Position numbers and translations under genes: made by a program. DNA of 64,000 nt from Bradyrhizobium sp. 164. Its GTDB lineage: Bacteria; Pseudomonadota; Alphaproteobacteria; Rhizobiales; Xanthobacteraceae. The stretch spans positions 1-64,000 of the forward strand of contig NZ_JADPKA010000030.1 in NCBI RefSeq assembly GCF_023073715.1, written 5' to 3'. Positions 1 through 9,762 of the stretch are shown piece after piece. The notes under the pieces are model-generated. The model had not been told where the DNA came from. It did no database searches and saw nothing but the letters and a program-made list of their open reading frames with translations. Within the stretch, counting starts at the first letter, position 1. The number at the start of each line of letters is the position of its first letter.

Positions 1-628
1 GAGCGGGCGGGGTCAAGGCCGTCAGCCGCCGGAGGCGGGGGCGCGCAGCGCCAGCCTTGAGCCCGCTCGATCACCGGTCTACTTCAACACAGTTGCTCCT
101 CGGGGAGCGATGCACTATTGCCCCCGTCGCCTTGCCGATGGCTGATGCCGCGGTCCGGTTGGGCCGCTCACATCACCGCAAGACTTGGCGCACAGACCCC
201 GGGCGCCAGGACCACACGATTTTGCCGTACGCCGATCACACCGGTCGAGTGCGCGAGGCTCTTCGCTCACGGCTCTCCGCCCTGCGAAACCCTTGGCGCC
301 GATGTAACCTGCGTCCACCGCCGCCCGGCCCGCGTGTCGTGACGATCGCGATACGCCCCTCTTGCCTGGGCCGGGTTGCCGCGACACATACGCGATTTCC
401 GAATTTCGGTAAAGCGGAATGTTTTGGATGGCGCGCGTTGACCCACGGCTGGCGTGTTTTGCCCGTCAGGCAACACAAGACCTTGTAGCCTTCCCCTCGT
501 CATTCCGGGGCGACGACGTCGCAAGCCCTGAATGACAGCTGTGGCTGCATTTGCCCATCCCGCCGCCGCGCTGGTATGGTTCCTGCAAGCTGCCTCGGCT
601 TCCGCAATCTCCTGACAAGATCCTTAAA
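1..628. other. Intergenic stretch with no convincing gene
   Basis: Overlapping short reading frames exist on both strands, but they are arginine- and proline-rich with no recognisable motif, as expected by chance in G+C-rich DNA. The stretch around 497-535 holds a rhizobial-type repeat (a CATTCCGGGGCG core followed by an inverted copy near TGAATGAC), of the kind scattered between genes in Bradyrhizobium. I see no RNA gene here. Confidence 0.5.
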
Positions 629-1801
629 ATGCCAAGCTCAAGACCCGACCGCATCCGCAAGCTGCTCGCCGACCTCGTTGCTTTCGACACCGTCAGCGAC
701 CGCACCAACCTGCCTCTGATCACCCATATCGAAAGCTATCTCGCCACGTTCGGCATCAAGTGCGAGCGCATCGTCGATGAGACCGGCGAGAAAGCCTCGC
801 TGTGGGTCACCATTGGACCGGAGGACCGTCCCGGCCTGGTGCTGTCGGGCCACACCGATGTCGTGCCCGTGGTCGGCCAGGACTGGAGCCACGATCCGTT
901 CAAGCTCGTCGAGCGTGACGGCAGGCTCTACGGCCGCGGCACCACCGACATGAAGGGCTTTGTCGCGGTGTGCCTCGCGATGGTGCCGGAGATCGTGGAG
1001 GCGAAGCTCAAGACGCCGATTCATCTGGCGATCTCCTATGACGAGGAGATCGGCTGCGTCGGCGTGCGGCCGATGCTGCGCGAGGTGGCGAAGAAACGCG
1101 TAAAACCGCTCGGCTGCTTTGTCGGCGAGCCGACCGAGATGAAGGTCATCATCGGCCACAAAGGCAAGCACGGTGTCCGCGCCACGTTTCGCGGCCTCGC
1201 CCGCCATTCCTCGATCGCGCCCGACGGCGTCAACGCGATCGAATATGCCGCAGAACTGATCACCGAAATCCGTCGTCGCGCGGTAAAACTCGCGGCCGCG
1301 CGATCAACGGACAGCCTTTACGACGTTCCGCACTCGACGCTGCTCACCAGCATCGTGCATGGCGGCGCCGCGCTGAACATCGTGCCGGATACCTGCACGG
1401 TGGATTTCGAATGCCGCGGCATCGGCATCACCGAGTCCAAAGAGGTGACCGATGCGATCGTCGCCTGGGCCAAGGCCGAGCTCGAGCCCGCGATGAAGAA
1501 ACAGCATCCGGAGTGCGGCATCGGGTTCGAGGAAATCCTCGACTATCCCGCGCTCGACACGGCCGCCAACGCCGCCATCGTCACGCTGGCCAAGAGCCTT
1601 GCGGGGCGCAACGATCACGCCAAGGTCGCGTTCGGCACCGAGGCGAGCCTGTTCGCCAGCATGGCCGATATTCCCTCGGTAGTGATCGGCCCGGGATCCA
1701 TCGCGCAGGCGCATACGCCGGACGAGTTCGTCGAGATGGCGGAGCTGGAGAAGTGCGCGGGGTTCGTGGAGAGGCTGATTGCGCATTGTGTGAGGGAGTA
1801 G
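629..1801 (+). CDS. argE: Acetylornithine deacetylase (M20 family)
   Basis: A 390-residue M20-family metallopeptidase that would hydrolyse N-acetylornithine to ornithine and acetate in cytoplasmic arginine synthesis. The metal and catalytic signature residues are in order: His75 in SGHTDVVPV, Asp107 in GRGTTDMKG, the Glu139/Glu140 pair in YDEEIGC, Glu167 in VGEPTEM and a late His in AQAHTPDEF. Length fits ArgE. The frame is open from 551, but the ATG at 629 gives the usual short N-terminus before the RIRKLLADLVAFDTVS segment, so I chose it. No operon partner is evident. A succinyl-diaminopimelate desuccinylase or another M20 amidase is the main alternative. Confidence 0.85.
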   Translation: MPSSRPDRIRKLLADLVAFDTVSDRTNLPLITHIESYLATFGIKCERIVDETGEKASLWVTIGPEDRPGLVLSGHTDVVPVVGQDWSHDPFKLVERDGRLYGRGTTDMKGFVAVCLAMVPEIVEAKLKTPIHLAISYDEEIGCVGVRPMLREVAKKRVKPLGCFVGEPTEMKVIIGHKGKHGVRATFRGLARHSSIAPDGVNAIEYAAELITEIRRRAVKLAAARSTDSLYDVPHSTLLTSIVHGGAALNIVPDTCTVDFECRGIGITESKEVTDAIVAWAKAELEPAMKKQHPECGIGFEEILDYPALDTAANAAIVTLAKSLAGRNDHAKVAFGTEASLFASMADIPSVVIGPGSIAQAHTPDEFVEMAELEKCAGFVERLIAHCVRE

Positions 1802-1890
1802 AGCGCTAGCATGCGGAACCGCCCGCATGAGCGAAGCGAGATGCGAGACCGCCGTCCCGGCTATTGCTTCGCTCACCGGGCCCTACAACA

Positions 1891-2517
1891 TCAGCGCTCC
1901 TGCAAGGCCAGCCGCACACCGACGGCGCAGTAAACTGCGCCGACCAACTTGCCTTGCCACCTGACAATTGCCGGATGGCGGCGAACGAGGTTGCCAAGAC
2001 GTCCCGCACCGACGGCGAATACGACGGTGCTGACGAGGCCGAGCAACACGAATATGGCTCCCAGAATCGCAAGCTGAAGCACGACCGGCCCGTTGTCCGA
2101 CCGGACGAACTGCGGCAGGAAGGCGAGAAAGAACAGCGCGGTCTTCGGATTCAGAACCTCCGCCACGATCGCCTGTCGGAACGCTTGACCCGCAGTGATC
2201 GCCAAGGTCCGGGCGCTGATTCCCAGTGGAGGCTTTTCCAGCATCGCGCGAATGCCGAGGTAAATGAGGAAGGCTGCCCCCGCATATTTGACGATGCTGA
2301 ACAAGAGTGCCGACGTAGCGATGATCGCCGAGAGGCCGACGATCGCCATCATTGTGTGGACGATGTCTCCCGCAGCGATCCCCGCCCCTGTCGCGATGCC
2401 AACCTTCGTTCCGGAACTGGCCGCGCGCGCCATGGTGAGGAGCGTGGCTGGTCCAGGGATGAACACAAAGCCGAGCACGATAATGATGTAGGTGATCAGG
2501 GTGGTCAGATCGATCAT
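1891..2517 (-). CDS. LysE/RhtB family amino-acid exporter
   Basis: A 208-residue inner-membrane protein of the LysE/RhtB translocator family, which exports amino acids or related metabolites. It starts with a hydrophobic helix, then the family signature GPATLLTMARA and a glycine-rich second helix beginning GTKVGIATGAGIAAGD. About six membrane segments alternate with short loops, and the length is typical. The frame is open about 110 codons further upstream, but those residues are arginine-rich and non-membrane, so the ATG at 2517 (MIDLTTLITYI) is taken as the start. The substrate cannot be read from sequence. Confidence 0.85.
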   Translation of the reverse strand: MIDLTTLITYIIIVLGFVFIPGPATLLTMARAASSGTKVGIATGAGIAAGDIVHTMMAIVGLSAIIATSALLFSIVKYAGAAFLIYLGIRAMLEKPPLGISARTLAITAGQAFRQAIVAEVLNPKTALFFLAFLPQFVRSDNGPVVLQLAILGAIFVLLGLVSTVVFAVGAGRLGNLVRRHPAIVRWQGKLVGAVYCAVGVRLALQER

Positions 2518-2731
2518 GCACGGGCTCCACGGGGCGGGTTGATCTAGCAGGCTTTGCGACGGCGAATAGCCCACCGGCACAAGCAGCCGGTCGTCGATCT
2601 GGCCAACCATCAAGCCGTGCTCGGCATCCAGTACGCCGCGACATCTCGGTCCAGGCGATGCTGCCTCTGGAACACTGATTGCCCGCCTTCGCGGGCAATG
2701 ACATCGCGTGTTTGGAGACGGCGACGCAAAC

Positions 2732-2756
2732 AAAAAAGCGCGGCCAGTGGCCGCGC
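2732..2756 (-). terminator. Intrinsic terminator after the phosphotransferase gene
   Basis: Read on the minus strand there is a GCGCGGC/GCCGCGC stem (2738-2744 with 2750-2756) and a 5-nt loop, followed at once by a run of six T. It sits just 3' of the stop codon of the minus-strand gene at 2768, as expected for its Rho-independent terminator. Confidence 0.8.
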
Positions 2757-2767
2757 CTTCGCTCTTC

Positions 2768-3826
2768 CTATACCGCGCCCGCCTTCTGCGCGTAGTCCCA
2801 TGAGGCCTTTGACAGCGGCACGGTGCGCTTGGCCGATTCCAGCGCCTTGGCATTGGCGGCGGTGCCGTCGCGGATACGGCCGGCGATACCCTGCGTGATA
2901 CCAGCGAGGCGGAACAGATTGTAGGAGAAGTACCAGTTGAGGTCCGGCACGTTCATCTTGGTGACGTTGCAGTAGATTTGCGCGGCCTCTTCCAGGCTCG
3001 GGATGTTGAGCGCCTTGAGGTCGACGCCCTCGAGGCCCGGCATGATCCACTGCATCAACAGATAGGTAAAGTCGGCCATGGGATCGCCGAGCGTCGACAG
3101 CTCCCAGTCCAGCACCGCCTGCACCCGCGGTTCCGTCGCGTGGAAAATCATGTTGTCGAGGCGATAGTCGCCGTGGACGATGGAGACGCGCGCCTGCTCC
3201 GGCACGGTCTTGGGCAGCCATTCGGCGACCTTCTCGAACTCCGGAATGTGCTGGGTTTCGGAGGCGCGGTATTGCTTAGTCCAGCGGTCGATCTGGCGCG
3301 CGAAATAATTGCCGGGCTTACCGAAGTCGCCAAGGCCGATCGCAACCGGATCGAACATGTGGAGCTTCGCCAGCGTCTCGATCTTGCTGGTGAAGATCTT
3401 TCGGCGCACATCGGCATTCTGGCTCGGCAGCGTTGGATCCCAGAACACGCGGCCCTCTTCCATCGACATGATGTAAAAGGCAGCGCCAATGACGCTATCG
3501 TCCTGGCACAGCGCATAGGCGCGTGCGACCGGAAAGCCTTGCTTTCCAAGCGCTGCGATCACGCGGTATTCGCGATCGACGGCGTGCGCCGAAGGCAGCA
3601 ATTTGCCGAATGGCTTTCGGCGCATCACATAGGAACGGTTCGGCGTGTCGAGCCGGTAGGTCGGGTTGGACTGGCCGCCCTTGAACTGGAGCACGACCAG
3701 CGGGCCCTCATAGCCTTCGACGTTGTCGCGCATCCAGGCCTCGAGCCGCAGCTCGTCGAAACGATGCCGCTCCTCGACCGGCTTGGTGCCCGAGAACTCC
3801 TCGTCTTTCCTGACGCCGTCAGCCAC
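2768..3826 (-). CDS. APH-like phosphotransferase family protein (ACAD10/11-type kinase)
   Basis: A 352-residue member of the aminoglycoside-phosphotransferase/choline-kinase fold. The catalytic loop reads VHGDYRLDNMIFH and the metal-binding motif VLDWELSTLGDPMADF, both in the C-terminal half. It resembles the kinase half of the eukaryotic ACAD10/ACAD11 proteins, where this fold is fused to an acyl-CoA dehydrogenase. Here the dehydrogenase is the next gene upstream on the same strand, about 150 bp away. By analogy it would phosphorylate a hydroxyacyl-CoA rather than an antibiotic; that is inference. The start is GTG at 3826, preceded by a GAGGGAGC ribosome-binding site. Confidence 0.82.
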   Translation of the reverse strand: MADGVRKDEEFSGTKPVEERHRFDELRLEAWMRDNVEGYEGPLVVLQFKGGQSNPTYRLDTPNRSYVMRRKPFGKLLPSAHAVDREYRVIAALGKQGFPVARAYALCQDDSVIGAAFYIMSMEEGRVFWDPTLPSQNADVRRKIFTSKIETLAKLHMFDPVAIGLGDFGKPGNYFARQIDRWTKQYRASETQHIPEFEKVAEWLPKTVPEQARVSIVHGDYRLDNMIFHATEPRVQAVLDWELSTLGDPMADFTYLLMQWIMPGLEGVDLKALNIPSLEEAAQIYCNVTKMNVPDLNWYFSYNLFRLAGITQGIAGRIRDGTAANAKALESAKRTVPLSKASWDYAQKAGAV

Positions 3827-3978
3827 GATGACGCTCCCTCTTCAGTCCTGACCATTTCAGGTCGAGCATGATCCTAATCGGTAACCACTGACGCACTTGC
3901 GTCAAGCGGTCATCCGACGCGGATCATGCCCTGTCGTTTCTTCAAGTCGGGATCGCCGTCCGGCTCTCCCGCTTAGTT

Positions 3979-5214
3979 TTAGTGACTTGGAGAGTTTGCA
4001 TACTTCCGAAGTTCAAGTCTGGCAATGGCGCGATTGTGCACCTCATCCGGACCGTCGGCGAGCCTCAGCGTGCGAATGTGGGCGTAGTCCTTGGCAAGGC
4101 CGGCCTCGTCCGACACGCCCGCGCCGCCAAAGGCCTGGATCGCCTCGTCGATGATCTTCAGCGCCATATTGGGGGCTGCGACCTTGATCATGGCGATCTC
4201 GGCCTGCGCAGTCTTGTTGCCGACCTTGTCCATCATGTCGGCCGCCTTGAGGCACAGAAGACGCGTCATCTCGATATTGGTGCGGGCCTCGCCAATGCGC
4301 TGCTCCCACACCGAGTGCTCGACGATCTTCTTGCCGAAGGCGGTGCGCGAGGCGAGCCGCTTCACCATCTTCTCCAGCGCCTCCTCGGCCTTGCCGATGG
4401 TGCGCATGCAGTGATGGATGCGGCCAGGGCCGAGCCGGCCCTGCGCGATCTCGAAACCGCGGCCTTCCCCTAACAGGATGTTCTCCTTCGGCACCCGCAC
4501 GTTCTCGAGCAGCACCTGAGCATGGCCGTGCGGCGCATCGTCGAAGCCGAACACGGGCAGCATCTTCTCGACCTTGATGCCGGGCGTGTCGAGCGGAACC
4601 AGGATCTGCGACTGCTGCTGGTGCTTGGCCGCCTTGAAATCGGTCTTGCCCATCAGGATCGCGATCTTGCAGCGGGGATCGCCGACGCCGGACGACCACC
4701 ATTTGCGGCCGTTGATGACGTAGTGATCACCGTCTTTCTCGATGCGGGTCTCGATATTGGTGGCGTCCGACGAGGCCACCGCCGGTTCCGTCATCAGGAA
4801 GGCGGAGCGGATCTCGCCGTCCATCAGTGGGCGCAGCCATTTGCGCTTCTGCTCCTTGGTGCCGTAGCGGATGAACACTTCCATGTTGCCGGTGTCGGGC
4901 GCCGAGCAGTTGAATACCTCCGAGGCCCAGGTGATGCGGCCCATCTCTTCCGACAGCAGCGCGTATTCGAGATTGGTCAGTCCCGCGCCGCGGAATTCGT
5001 CGTCCTCGTGCTCGGACGGCGGCATGAACATGTTCCACAGGCCTTCCGCCCTGGCCTTCTTCTTGAGGTCTTCCAGGATCGGAATCACCTTCCAGCGGTC
5101 GCCGCTCTTGTCCTGCTGGTCGTAGACCGGCACCGCCGGGCGCACGTGCTTGGTCATGAAAGACCGCACGCGGTCGAGCCATTCCTTCTGCTTGGGCGAC
5201 AGATCGAAATCCAT
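3979..5214 (-). CDS. Acyl-CoA dehydrogenase (ACAD10/11-like)
   Basis: A 411-residue FAD-dependent acyl-CoA dehydrogenase. N-terminal, middle and C-terminal ACAD domains are recognisable: [13 protein letters not shown] in the flavin/substrate region, [23 protein letters not shown] near the end, and the closing [18 protein letters not shown] block. The start at 5214 ([19 protein letters not shown]) gives the normal family N-terminus; the frame is open further upstream but codes for low-complexity sequence. It is divergent from a TetR gene and upstream of the APH-like kinase, so kinase and dehydrogenase probably form one operon acting on an unusual acyl-CoA. Confidence 0.9.
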   Translation of the reverse strand: MDFDLSPKQKEWLDRVRSFMTKHVRPAVPVYDQQDKSGDRWKVIPILEDLKKKARAEGLWNMFMPPSEHEDDEFRGAGLTNLEYALLSEEMGRITWASEVFNCSAPDTGNMEVFIRYGTKEQKRKWLRPLMDGEIRSAFLMTEPAVASSDATNIETRIEKDGDHYVINGRKWWSSGVGDPRCKIAILMGKTDFKAAKHQQQSQILVPLDTPGIKVEKMLPVFGFDDAPHGHAQVLLENVRVPKENILLGEGRGFEIAQGRLGPGRIHHCMRTIGKAEEALEKMVKRLASRTAFGKKIVEHSVWEQRIGEARTNIEMTRLLCLKAADMMDKVGNKTAQAEIAMIKVAAPNMALKIIDEAIQAFGGAGVSDEAGLAKDYAHIRTLRLADGPDEVHNRAIARLELRKYANSPSH

Positions 5215-5373
5215 GGGACGCTCCTCGTCTTGCTCTTTGAACAATTTCTCTGACGCCGAACTGTCCTGCCGCTGCGCCCGGCCCGCAAGCGCGAATGCGC
5301 GCGCGTTGCGGCCGTTCGGAACGGAATCGCGAGTTGCGAACGAGTCCCGATTGCGGATTGACAATTTCCGGCC

Positions 5374-5404
5374 TTCAAACGATAGTTTCATACAACTGTT
5401 TGAA
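5374..5404. promoter_or_regulatory. Inverted repeat, candidate TetR operator
   Basis: TTCAAAC at 5374-5380 is mirrored by GTTTGAA at 5398-5404, about 28 bp before the TetR start codon and inside the divergent promoter region shared with the acyl-CoA dehydrogenase gene. Position and symmetry suit an operator for the adjacent TetR protein controlling both directions. The 17-bp spacer is long, so this is a candidate only. Confidence 0.35.
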
Positions 5405-5431
5405 TTGCAACTCCCCTCATCCAGGGCACCC

Positions 5432-6103
5432 ATGGCCAGCGATCATACGAGGTCTGCCATTCTCGCCGCCGCCGAACGGCTCTATGCCGATCGCGGCTTC
5501 GGCGACGTGACGCTGCGCGACATCGTCGCGGCGGCCAATGTCAATCTGGCCGCGGTGAACTATCATTTCGGCTCGAAGGATGAATTGATCGCGGAATTGT
5601 TCGTCACGCGCTCGATCGCGACCAATCGCGAGCGCCTGCGGGAATTGAAGGCGGCGGAAGAACAGGGCGGCGGCTGCGCGCCGATTGAGGTCATCCTGCG
5701 CGCGCTGGTCGGACCGACGTTGCGCGGCTGCCTCGGCCCTGAGAACCAGCGCTCGACCGCGGCGCGCTTCATGATCCGCGCCTCGATCGAGTCCGTGCCG
5801 CCGATCCGCCGCATCAAGAACCGCGAGATCGACCATTTGCGCAAATTTGCCGGCGCGATGCGCAGGTCCCTGCCCGACCGCAGCGAGGTCGATATCTATT
5901 GGGGCCTGAACTTCGCGCTCGCCATGGCGCACCACACCATCCGTGAGAGCGAGCGGCTGACGAAGCTGTCGGAGGGCAAATGCGACCTCGATGACGTCGA
6001 GGACGTGGTCGCGCGCGTCGTCCGCGTCGCGACGATGGCGCTGACGGCGGGCCGGAGCGAGACGAAGGCGCCGGCGCGGGCGCTGGCACGCGACGCGCGT
6101 TGA
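5432..6103 (+). CDS. TetR/AcrR family transcriptional regulator
   Basis: A 223-residue regulator with a standard TetR N-terminal helix-turn-helix. The segment [19 protein letters not shown], then [20 protein letters not shown] with the hallmark NYHFGSK recognition helix, spans about residues 10-55. The C-terminal ligand domain is about 160 residues and contains a TetR_C-like stretch. It is divergent from the acyl-CoA dehydrogenase/kinase pair, so it probably represses that operon in response to an acyl-CoA or fatty acid; this is inferred from position. The start at 5432 ([11 protein letters not shown]) is the ATG nearest the domain. Confidence 0.9.
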   Translation: MASDHTRSAILAAAERLYADRGFGDVTLRDIVAAANVNLAAVNYHFGSKDELIAELFVTRSIATNRERLRELKAAEEQGGGCAPIEVILRALVGPTLRGCLGPENQRSTAARFMIRASIESVPPIRRIKNREIDHLRKFAGAMRRSLPDRSEVDIYWGLNFALAMAHHTIRESERLTKLSEGKCDLDDVEDVVARVVRVATMALTAGRSETKAPARALARDAR

Positions 6104-6178
6104 TCAAACAGGCTCGCTCAGGGCCGATACGGCCTCACTTCCCGCTTGCGGGAGACGTCGGAATTTCGCGTGCAGGGG

Positions 6179-6394
6179 TCACGCCCGCTGCGGCATCTCC
6201 TCGGCCTCTTCTTTGGCGAGCAGCAGCAGCATCTCGATGCCCATCTCGCCTTCCTGCGGCGAACGGATGAACTTGATCTCATCGGAACTTTGCCGCAGCG
6301 CGGCAATGATGGCGACGGCCTGATTGGCGGTGGCCGCCTCGGTCGCCAGAATATCCTTCTGGTTCTTGGCCTGGAACCCGATCGTGTAGGACAT
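6179..6394 (-). CDS. Small conserved-type hypothetical protein
   Basis: A 71-residue acidic protein beginning MSYTIGFQAKNQKDILATEA with no signal peptide or membrane segment. Its balanced composition and Glu-rich tail (LAKEEAEEMPQ) look like a real cytoplasmic protein rather than a chance frame. It lies between the TetR gene and the CoA-transferase gene. I do not recognise the family. Confidence 0.6.
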   Translation of the reverse strand: MSYTIGFQAKNQKDILATEAATANQAVAIIAALRQSSDEIKFIRSPQEGEMGIEMLLLLAKEEAEEMPQRA

Positions 6395-6567
6395 TCGCTT
6401 TCCTCCCGAACTTAAGTGGGAAGATCGGATCAGAATCGGGCGGGAAGCGAAAGCCTGTGCGACTACGGATCGGGATTATCTGGGGGATTGCGCACAAGCT
6501 TCACGCAAGCCGGGTCGCGCCGGCTTGCTCGATGCGAGTTGGGCTCGCGGACAGGGCGAAGCGACCG

Positions 6568-7797
6568 CTAAATGATCCCGTGCTGCTTCAGCTCCTCGAC
6601 CTTGCCTGCATCATAGCCGAGCTTGCCGGCGAGCACCTCCTCGGTATGCTCGCCCAAGAGCGGCGGCGCGCGGTAGTCCTTGATCGGCGTCTCCGACAAA
6701 GTGAGCGCGTTGCGAACCAGCGACAGATCGGGCTCGAAGGGATGATTGACCTTCACCCGCATGCCGCGCGACTGGACGTGCGGATCGGAAAACACCTGCT
6801 CGAAATTGTTGATCGGCCCTGAGGGCACGCCGGCCTCCTCCAGCTTTTCCAGCCAATAGGCCACCGGCTTCTTCAGGAACAGGCCGGCGAAGATCGCCAT
6901 GATCTCCTTTCCGTGCACGACGCGGTCGTTGTTCTTGATGAAGCGCGGATCGCTCGCGAGCTCGGGCGCGCCGAGCACGGCGCAGGTGCGCTGGAACTGG
7001 CCGTCATTGCCGACCACCAGCATCAGCTCGCCATCGGTGCAGCGGAACACGCCGGCCGGCATGCCGCCATTGCCCCAGGTGCCGCGGCGCGGCGGGGTCT
7101 TGCCGTTGACGAGGTAGATCTGGAGCCAGTGCGACAGGGATGCGATGACGGTATCGAACAGGCAGACGTCGATGTGCTGTCCCGCCCCGCCATTGGCGTC
7201 ACGGTGGTAGAGCGCCGAGAGAATCCCGATCGATGAATTCATGCCGGTCATGTAGTCGACTATGGAAGGACCGACCTTCATCGGGCCCTCGCCCGGCTCG
7301 CCATCGATATGGCCGGTGACACTCATCAACCCGCCCATCGCCTGCAGAATCGCGTCATAGCCGGCGCGCGGCGCGTATGGGCCGGTCTGGCCGAAGCCGG
7401 TCACCGAGCAATAGATGATGCTGGGATTGATCGCCTTCATCGATTCATAGTCGAGGCCGTAGCGCTTGAGATCGCCGACCTTGTAATTCTCCATGAAGAC
7501 GTCGACGTCCTTGGCGAGCTCGCGGATGATGGCCTGCCCCTCGGGCTTGGCGATGTTGACGGTGACCGATTTCTTGTTGCGGTTGGCGCAGAGGTAAAAC
7601 GAGTTGTTGTTGTTCGCCTTGCCCTCGGGATCGGTCAGGTAAGGCGGGCCAAAGGCGCGCGCGTCGTCGCCGGTACCCGGCCGCTCGATCTTGATGACCT
7701 CCGCACCCAGGTCTCCCAGCATCTGCGCCGACAAGGGCCCGGCGAGCACGCGGGTGAGGTCAAGGATCTTGATGCCTGAAAGCGGCAAAGCCGACAT
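6568..7797 (-). CDS. CaiB/BaiF family (class III) CoA transferase
   Basis: A 409-residue CoA transferase that would move CoA between carboxylic acids through a covalent aspartyl-CoA intermediate. The N-terminus LSGIKILDLTRVLAGPLSAQ and DLGAEVIKIERPGTGDDAR are family hallmarks. The catalytic Asp is in the conserved GYDAILQAMGGLMSVTG segment. The start at 7797 (MSALPLSGIKIL) is chosen over the open upstream extension because family members begin here. With the acyl-CoA dehydrogenase nearby it may activate acids for degradation, but substrate and operon membership are inference. Confidence 0.9.
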   Translation of the reverse strand: MSALPLSGIKILDLTRVLAGPLSAQMLGDLGAEVIKIERPGTGDDARAFGPPYLTDPEGKANNNNSFYLCANRNKKSVTVNIAKPEGQAIIRELAKDVDVFMENYKVGDLKRYGLDYESMKAINPSIIYCSVTGFGQTGPYAPRAGYDAILQAMGGLMSVTGHIDGEPGEGPMKVGPSIVDYMTGMNSSIGILSALYHRDANGGAGQHIDVCLFDTVIASLSHWLQIYLVNGKTPPRRGTWGNGGMPAGVFRCTDGELMLVVGNDGQFQRTCAVLGAPELASDPRFIKNNDRVVHGKEIMAIFAGLFLKKPVAYWLEKLEEAGVPSGPINNFEQVFSDPHVQSRGMRVKVNHPFEPDLSLVRNALTLSETPIKDYRAPPLLGEHTEEVLAGKLGYDAGKVEELKQHGII

Positions 7798-7968
7798 GTC
7801 GATTTCCTCCGGGGAACTGGGATCTTGGCGCGGCGGCTCGAAAGCTCTGGCCGCGCACCCCGCGGATACACCATTTTCGGGCATCGAGCACTGCACTGGC
7901 GGCATACGGCCATCCCCACCCGGCAGCAGGATCGGCCGGTTGTCGAATTCCGCGCCGCGAAGATTGTC

Positions 7969-9174
7969 TTAGGTCAGAGCTGCAGCAGCGGTTCGCGGCC
8001 GCCGCCGCCCGAGCAGGACCAGGATCAGCACGGTTGCGCAGGAGCAGACGAAGGTGAGACCGAGCGCAGCGCGGCTGCTGAACTCCGTGAGCAATCCGAC
8101 GAGGAGCGGCGGCGAGATTGCGGAGGCGAGATTGAGCGGCAGCGCGATCATCGACATCGCCTTGGCGAACTCGGCCTGGTCGTAGAACACCAGCGGGATG
8201 GTCGCGCGCGCCACCGCCATCGCGCCGCTGCCGGCGCCATAGAGCAGGATGAAGACCGCGACCGCCCAGGTCGTACCCTCGCTCATCATCAGGAGCAGCA
8301 TCGCCACGGGCAATGCCGTGCCTGCGACGAGGCCGGTCGTGATGCCGTCCCATCGCCCGCCTCCAAGGAAGTCCAGTCCGCGCGCGCTGACCTGGATCAC
8401 ACCGAGCATCGAGCCGAAGGCAATGGCCTGTGCTGGCGCCAGCCCCTCGGCGCGGAGCAGCTCGATGAGAATGGCGGAGAGGCCGAAATTGACGAAGGCG
8501 TTGAGGGTGATCGCGGCAACGACGAGACGGAATGTGCTCCGCGCAAATGCAGGCGCCTCTGCAGGCTCGGCCGGCGCACCGCCATCGCTATCCGCGCCTC
8601 TCCGACGCGGAGCCGCGAACGCATAGAGCGGAAGCGAAACGAGGATCGTCATGGCTGCATAGACGAGGCATGTTCCACGCCAGCCGAGGTGACCGCTCAG
8701 GAACGAGGTGGCCGGCCAGAAGATGCTGTTGGACAGTCCCGTCACCAGCATGAGCGCGCCGATCGCGCTCTTGGCCTGCCGCCCGGCGACCTCGTTCAGC
8801 ATGATATAGGCGCCGGTCGACAAGGTCGCGCTGCCGGCGATGCCGAGCACGATCCAGGCGGTGAAATAGAGCATCGGCTCGCGCGCGAGCGACAGCAGCA
8901 CGAAACCCGGCGCGGTCACGACCGTGCCGATCATCATGATCGGCCGCGCGCCATGCCGCGCAAAGGACTTGGCGAGCCAGGGGGCGCACAGTCCCATCGC
9001 GACGTAAAGAACGGATGTCCCCGCGAATACCGCCGGCAGGCTCATGCCCAGATCGGCTGCAAGATCGCGCCCGACAATGGCGGGAAGCCCGATCGTGCCC
9101 CACCCGACCAGCTGCGTGATCGCGAGCACCAGCAGGACGCCGATTAGCCTGCTGTCAGACTTCAAGAACCGCAT
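7969..9174 (-). CDS. MFS transporter
   Basis: A 401-residue major facilitator with about twelve hydrophobic segments. It begins LIGVLLVLAITQLVGWGTIG and has the loop 2-3 region WLAKSFARHGARPIMMIGT, the typical MFS motif A position. The C-terminal half carries a second six-helix bundle after a short charged linker (RRRGADSDGG). The ATG at 9174 (MRFLKSDSRL) is preferred to the TTG 14 codons upstream. Transport direction and substrate cannot be told. Confidence 0.87.
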   Translation of the reverse strand: MRFLKSDSRLIGVLLVLAITQLVGWGTIGLPAIVGRDLAADLGMSLPAVFAGTSVLYVAMGLCAPWLAKSFARHGARPIMMIGTVVTAPGFVLLSLAREPMLYFTAWIVLGIAGSATLSTGAYIMLNEVAGRQAKSAIGALMLVTGLSNSIFWPATSFLSGHLGWRGTCLVYAAMTILVSLPLYAFAAPRRRGADSDGGAPAEPAEAPAFARSTFRLVVAAITLNAFVNFGLSAILIELLRAEGLAPAQAIAFGSMLGVIQVSARGLDFLGGGRWDGITTGLVAGTALPVAMLLLMMSEGTTWAVAVFILLYGAGSGAMAVARATIPLVFYDQAEFAKAMSMIALPLNLASAISPPLLVGLLTEFSSRAALGLTFVCSCATVLILVLLGRRRPRTAAAALT

Positions 9175-9297
9175 TCCCGATATCGCCTGCCCGCCGGGCG
9201 CGGATCGCGCCAGCAAGCCCGTTTTACCGGTAGACTCAGCTTGCGGGAATATCGGTTCCGAATGGCACCGCGGCGCCAGCCGCAGAGCACGCCCGTG

Positions 9298-9468
9298 TCA
9301 GGACGTGTGGCCCGGCTCGATATGCTTCGGCGTCTTCTTTTCGCGCTGCGGGGTCATTTTGGCGGGATCTGGCGCATCCGGGACGCCGCGCGGGCCGAGC
9401 TGATCGCGCTGGATGTCGTCTTCGGACAGCGGCGGCTCGACGCCATTCTGCTCACGAGGCTTGGTCAT
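9298..9468 (-). CDS. Small hydrophilic hypothetical protein
   Basis: A 56-residue protein starting MTKPREQNGVEPPLSEDD and ending KKTPKHIEPGHTS. It is highly charged, with no membrane segment. A clear GGAGG ribosome-binding site lies 6-10 bases before the ATG at 9468, which is the main support for it being real. Function unknown. Confidence 0.6.
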   Translation of the reverse strand: MTKPREQNGVEPPLSEDDIQRDQLGPRGVPDAPDPAKMTPQREKKTPKHIEPGHTS

Positions 9469-9500
9469 CGTGGCCTCCTCTAGATGCTATTCCGCGGCCC

Positions 9501-9704
9501 CTAGACACCGAGCGCGGTCTCGCCTGCCTCACGGCCGGGCACGCTGACATGGACTTCATGTCCCTCACGAAGGGCCAAGGATGCCGCGGCAACCGCCGAC
9601 TCGAATGCAGCTTCCTTGGTAGCGTATCGGCTCTTGACGTCCCCGTCGTGCAGCACGCCCCATTCGTCCTGCACCGGCACGACGGCGTATTGAGCAAGAC
9701 CCAT
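9501..9704 (-). CDS. Small DUF2188-like hypothetical protein
   Basis: A 67-residue protein with the pattern YAVVPVQDEWGVLHDGDV, then AAFESAVAAASLALREGHEVHVSVPG. This resembles DUF2188-type proteins: a short beta hairpin followed by a helix and a final strand. It is on the same strand as its small neighbour at 9298. Function unknown. Confidence 0.6.
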   Translation of the reverse strand: MGLAQYAVVPVQDEWGVLHDGDVKSRYATKEAAFESAVAAASLALREGHEVHVSVPGREAGETALGV

Positions 9705-9762
9705 TGTCCAAACTCCCGGCTTTGCGTTCAGAGATCGTCTGCCCGATAACGCGCGGGCGCGC

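Noticed and set aside
4522..5253. A 243-codon plus-strand frame
   Set aside because: Antisense to the acyl-CoA dehydrogenase, no domain; shadow.
7825..9147. A 440-codon plus-strand frame
   Set aside because: Antisense to the MFS transporter; very high Arg/Glu/Gln content and no motif.
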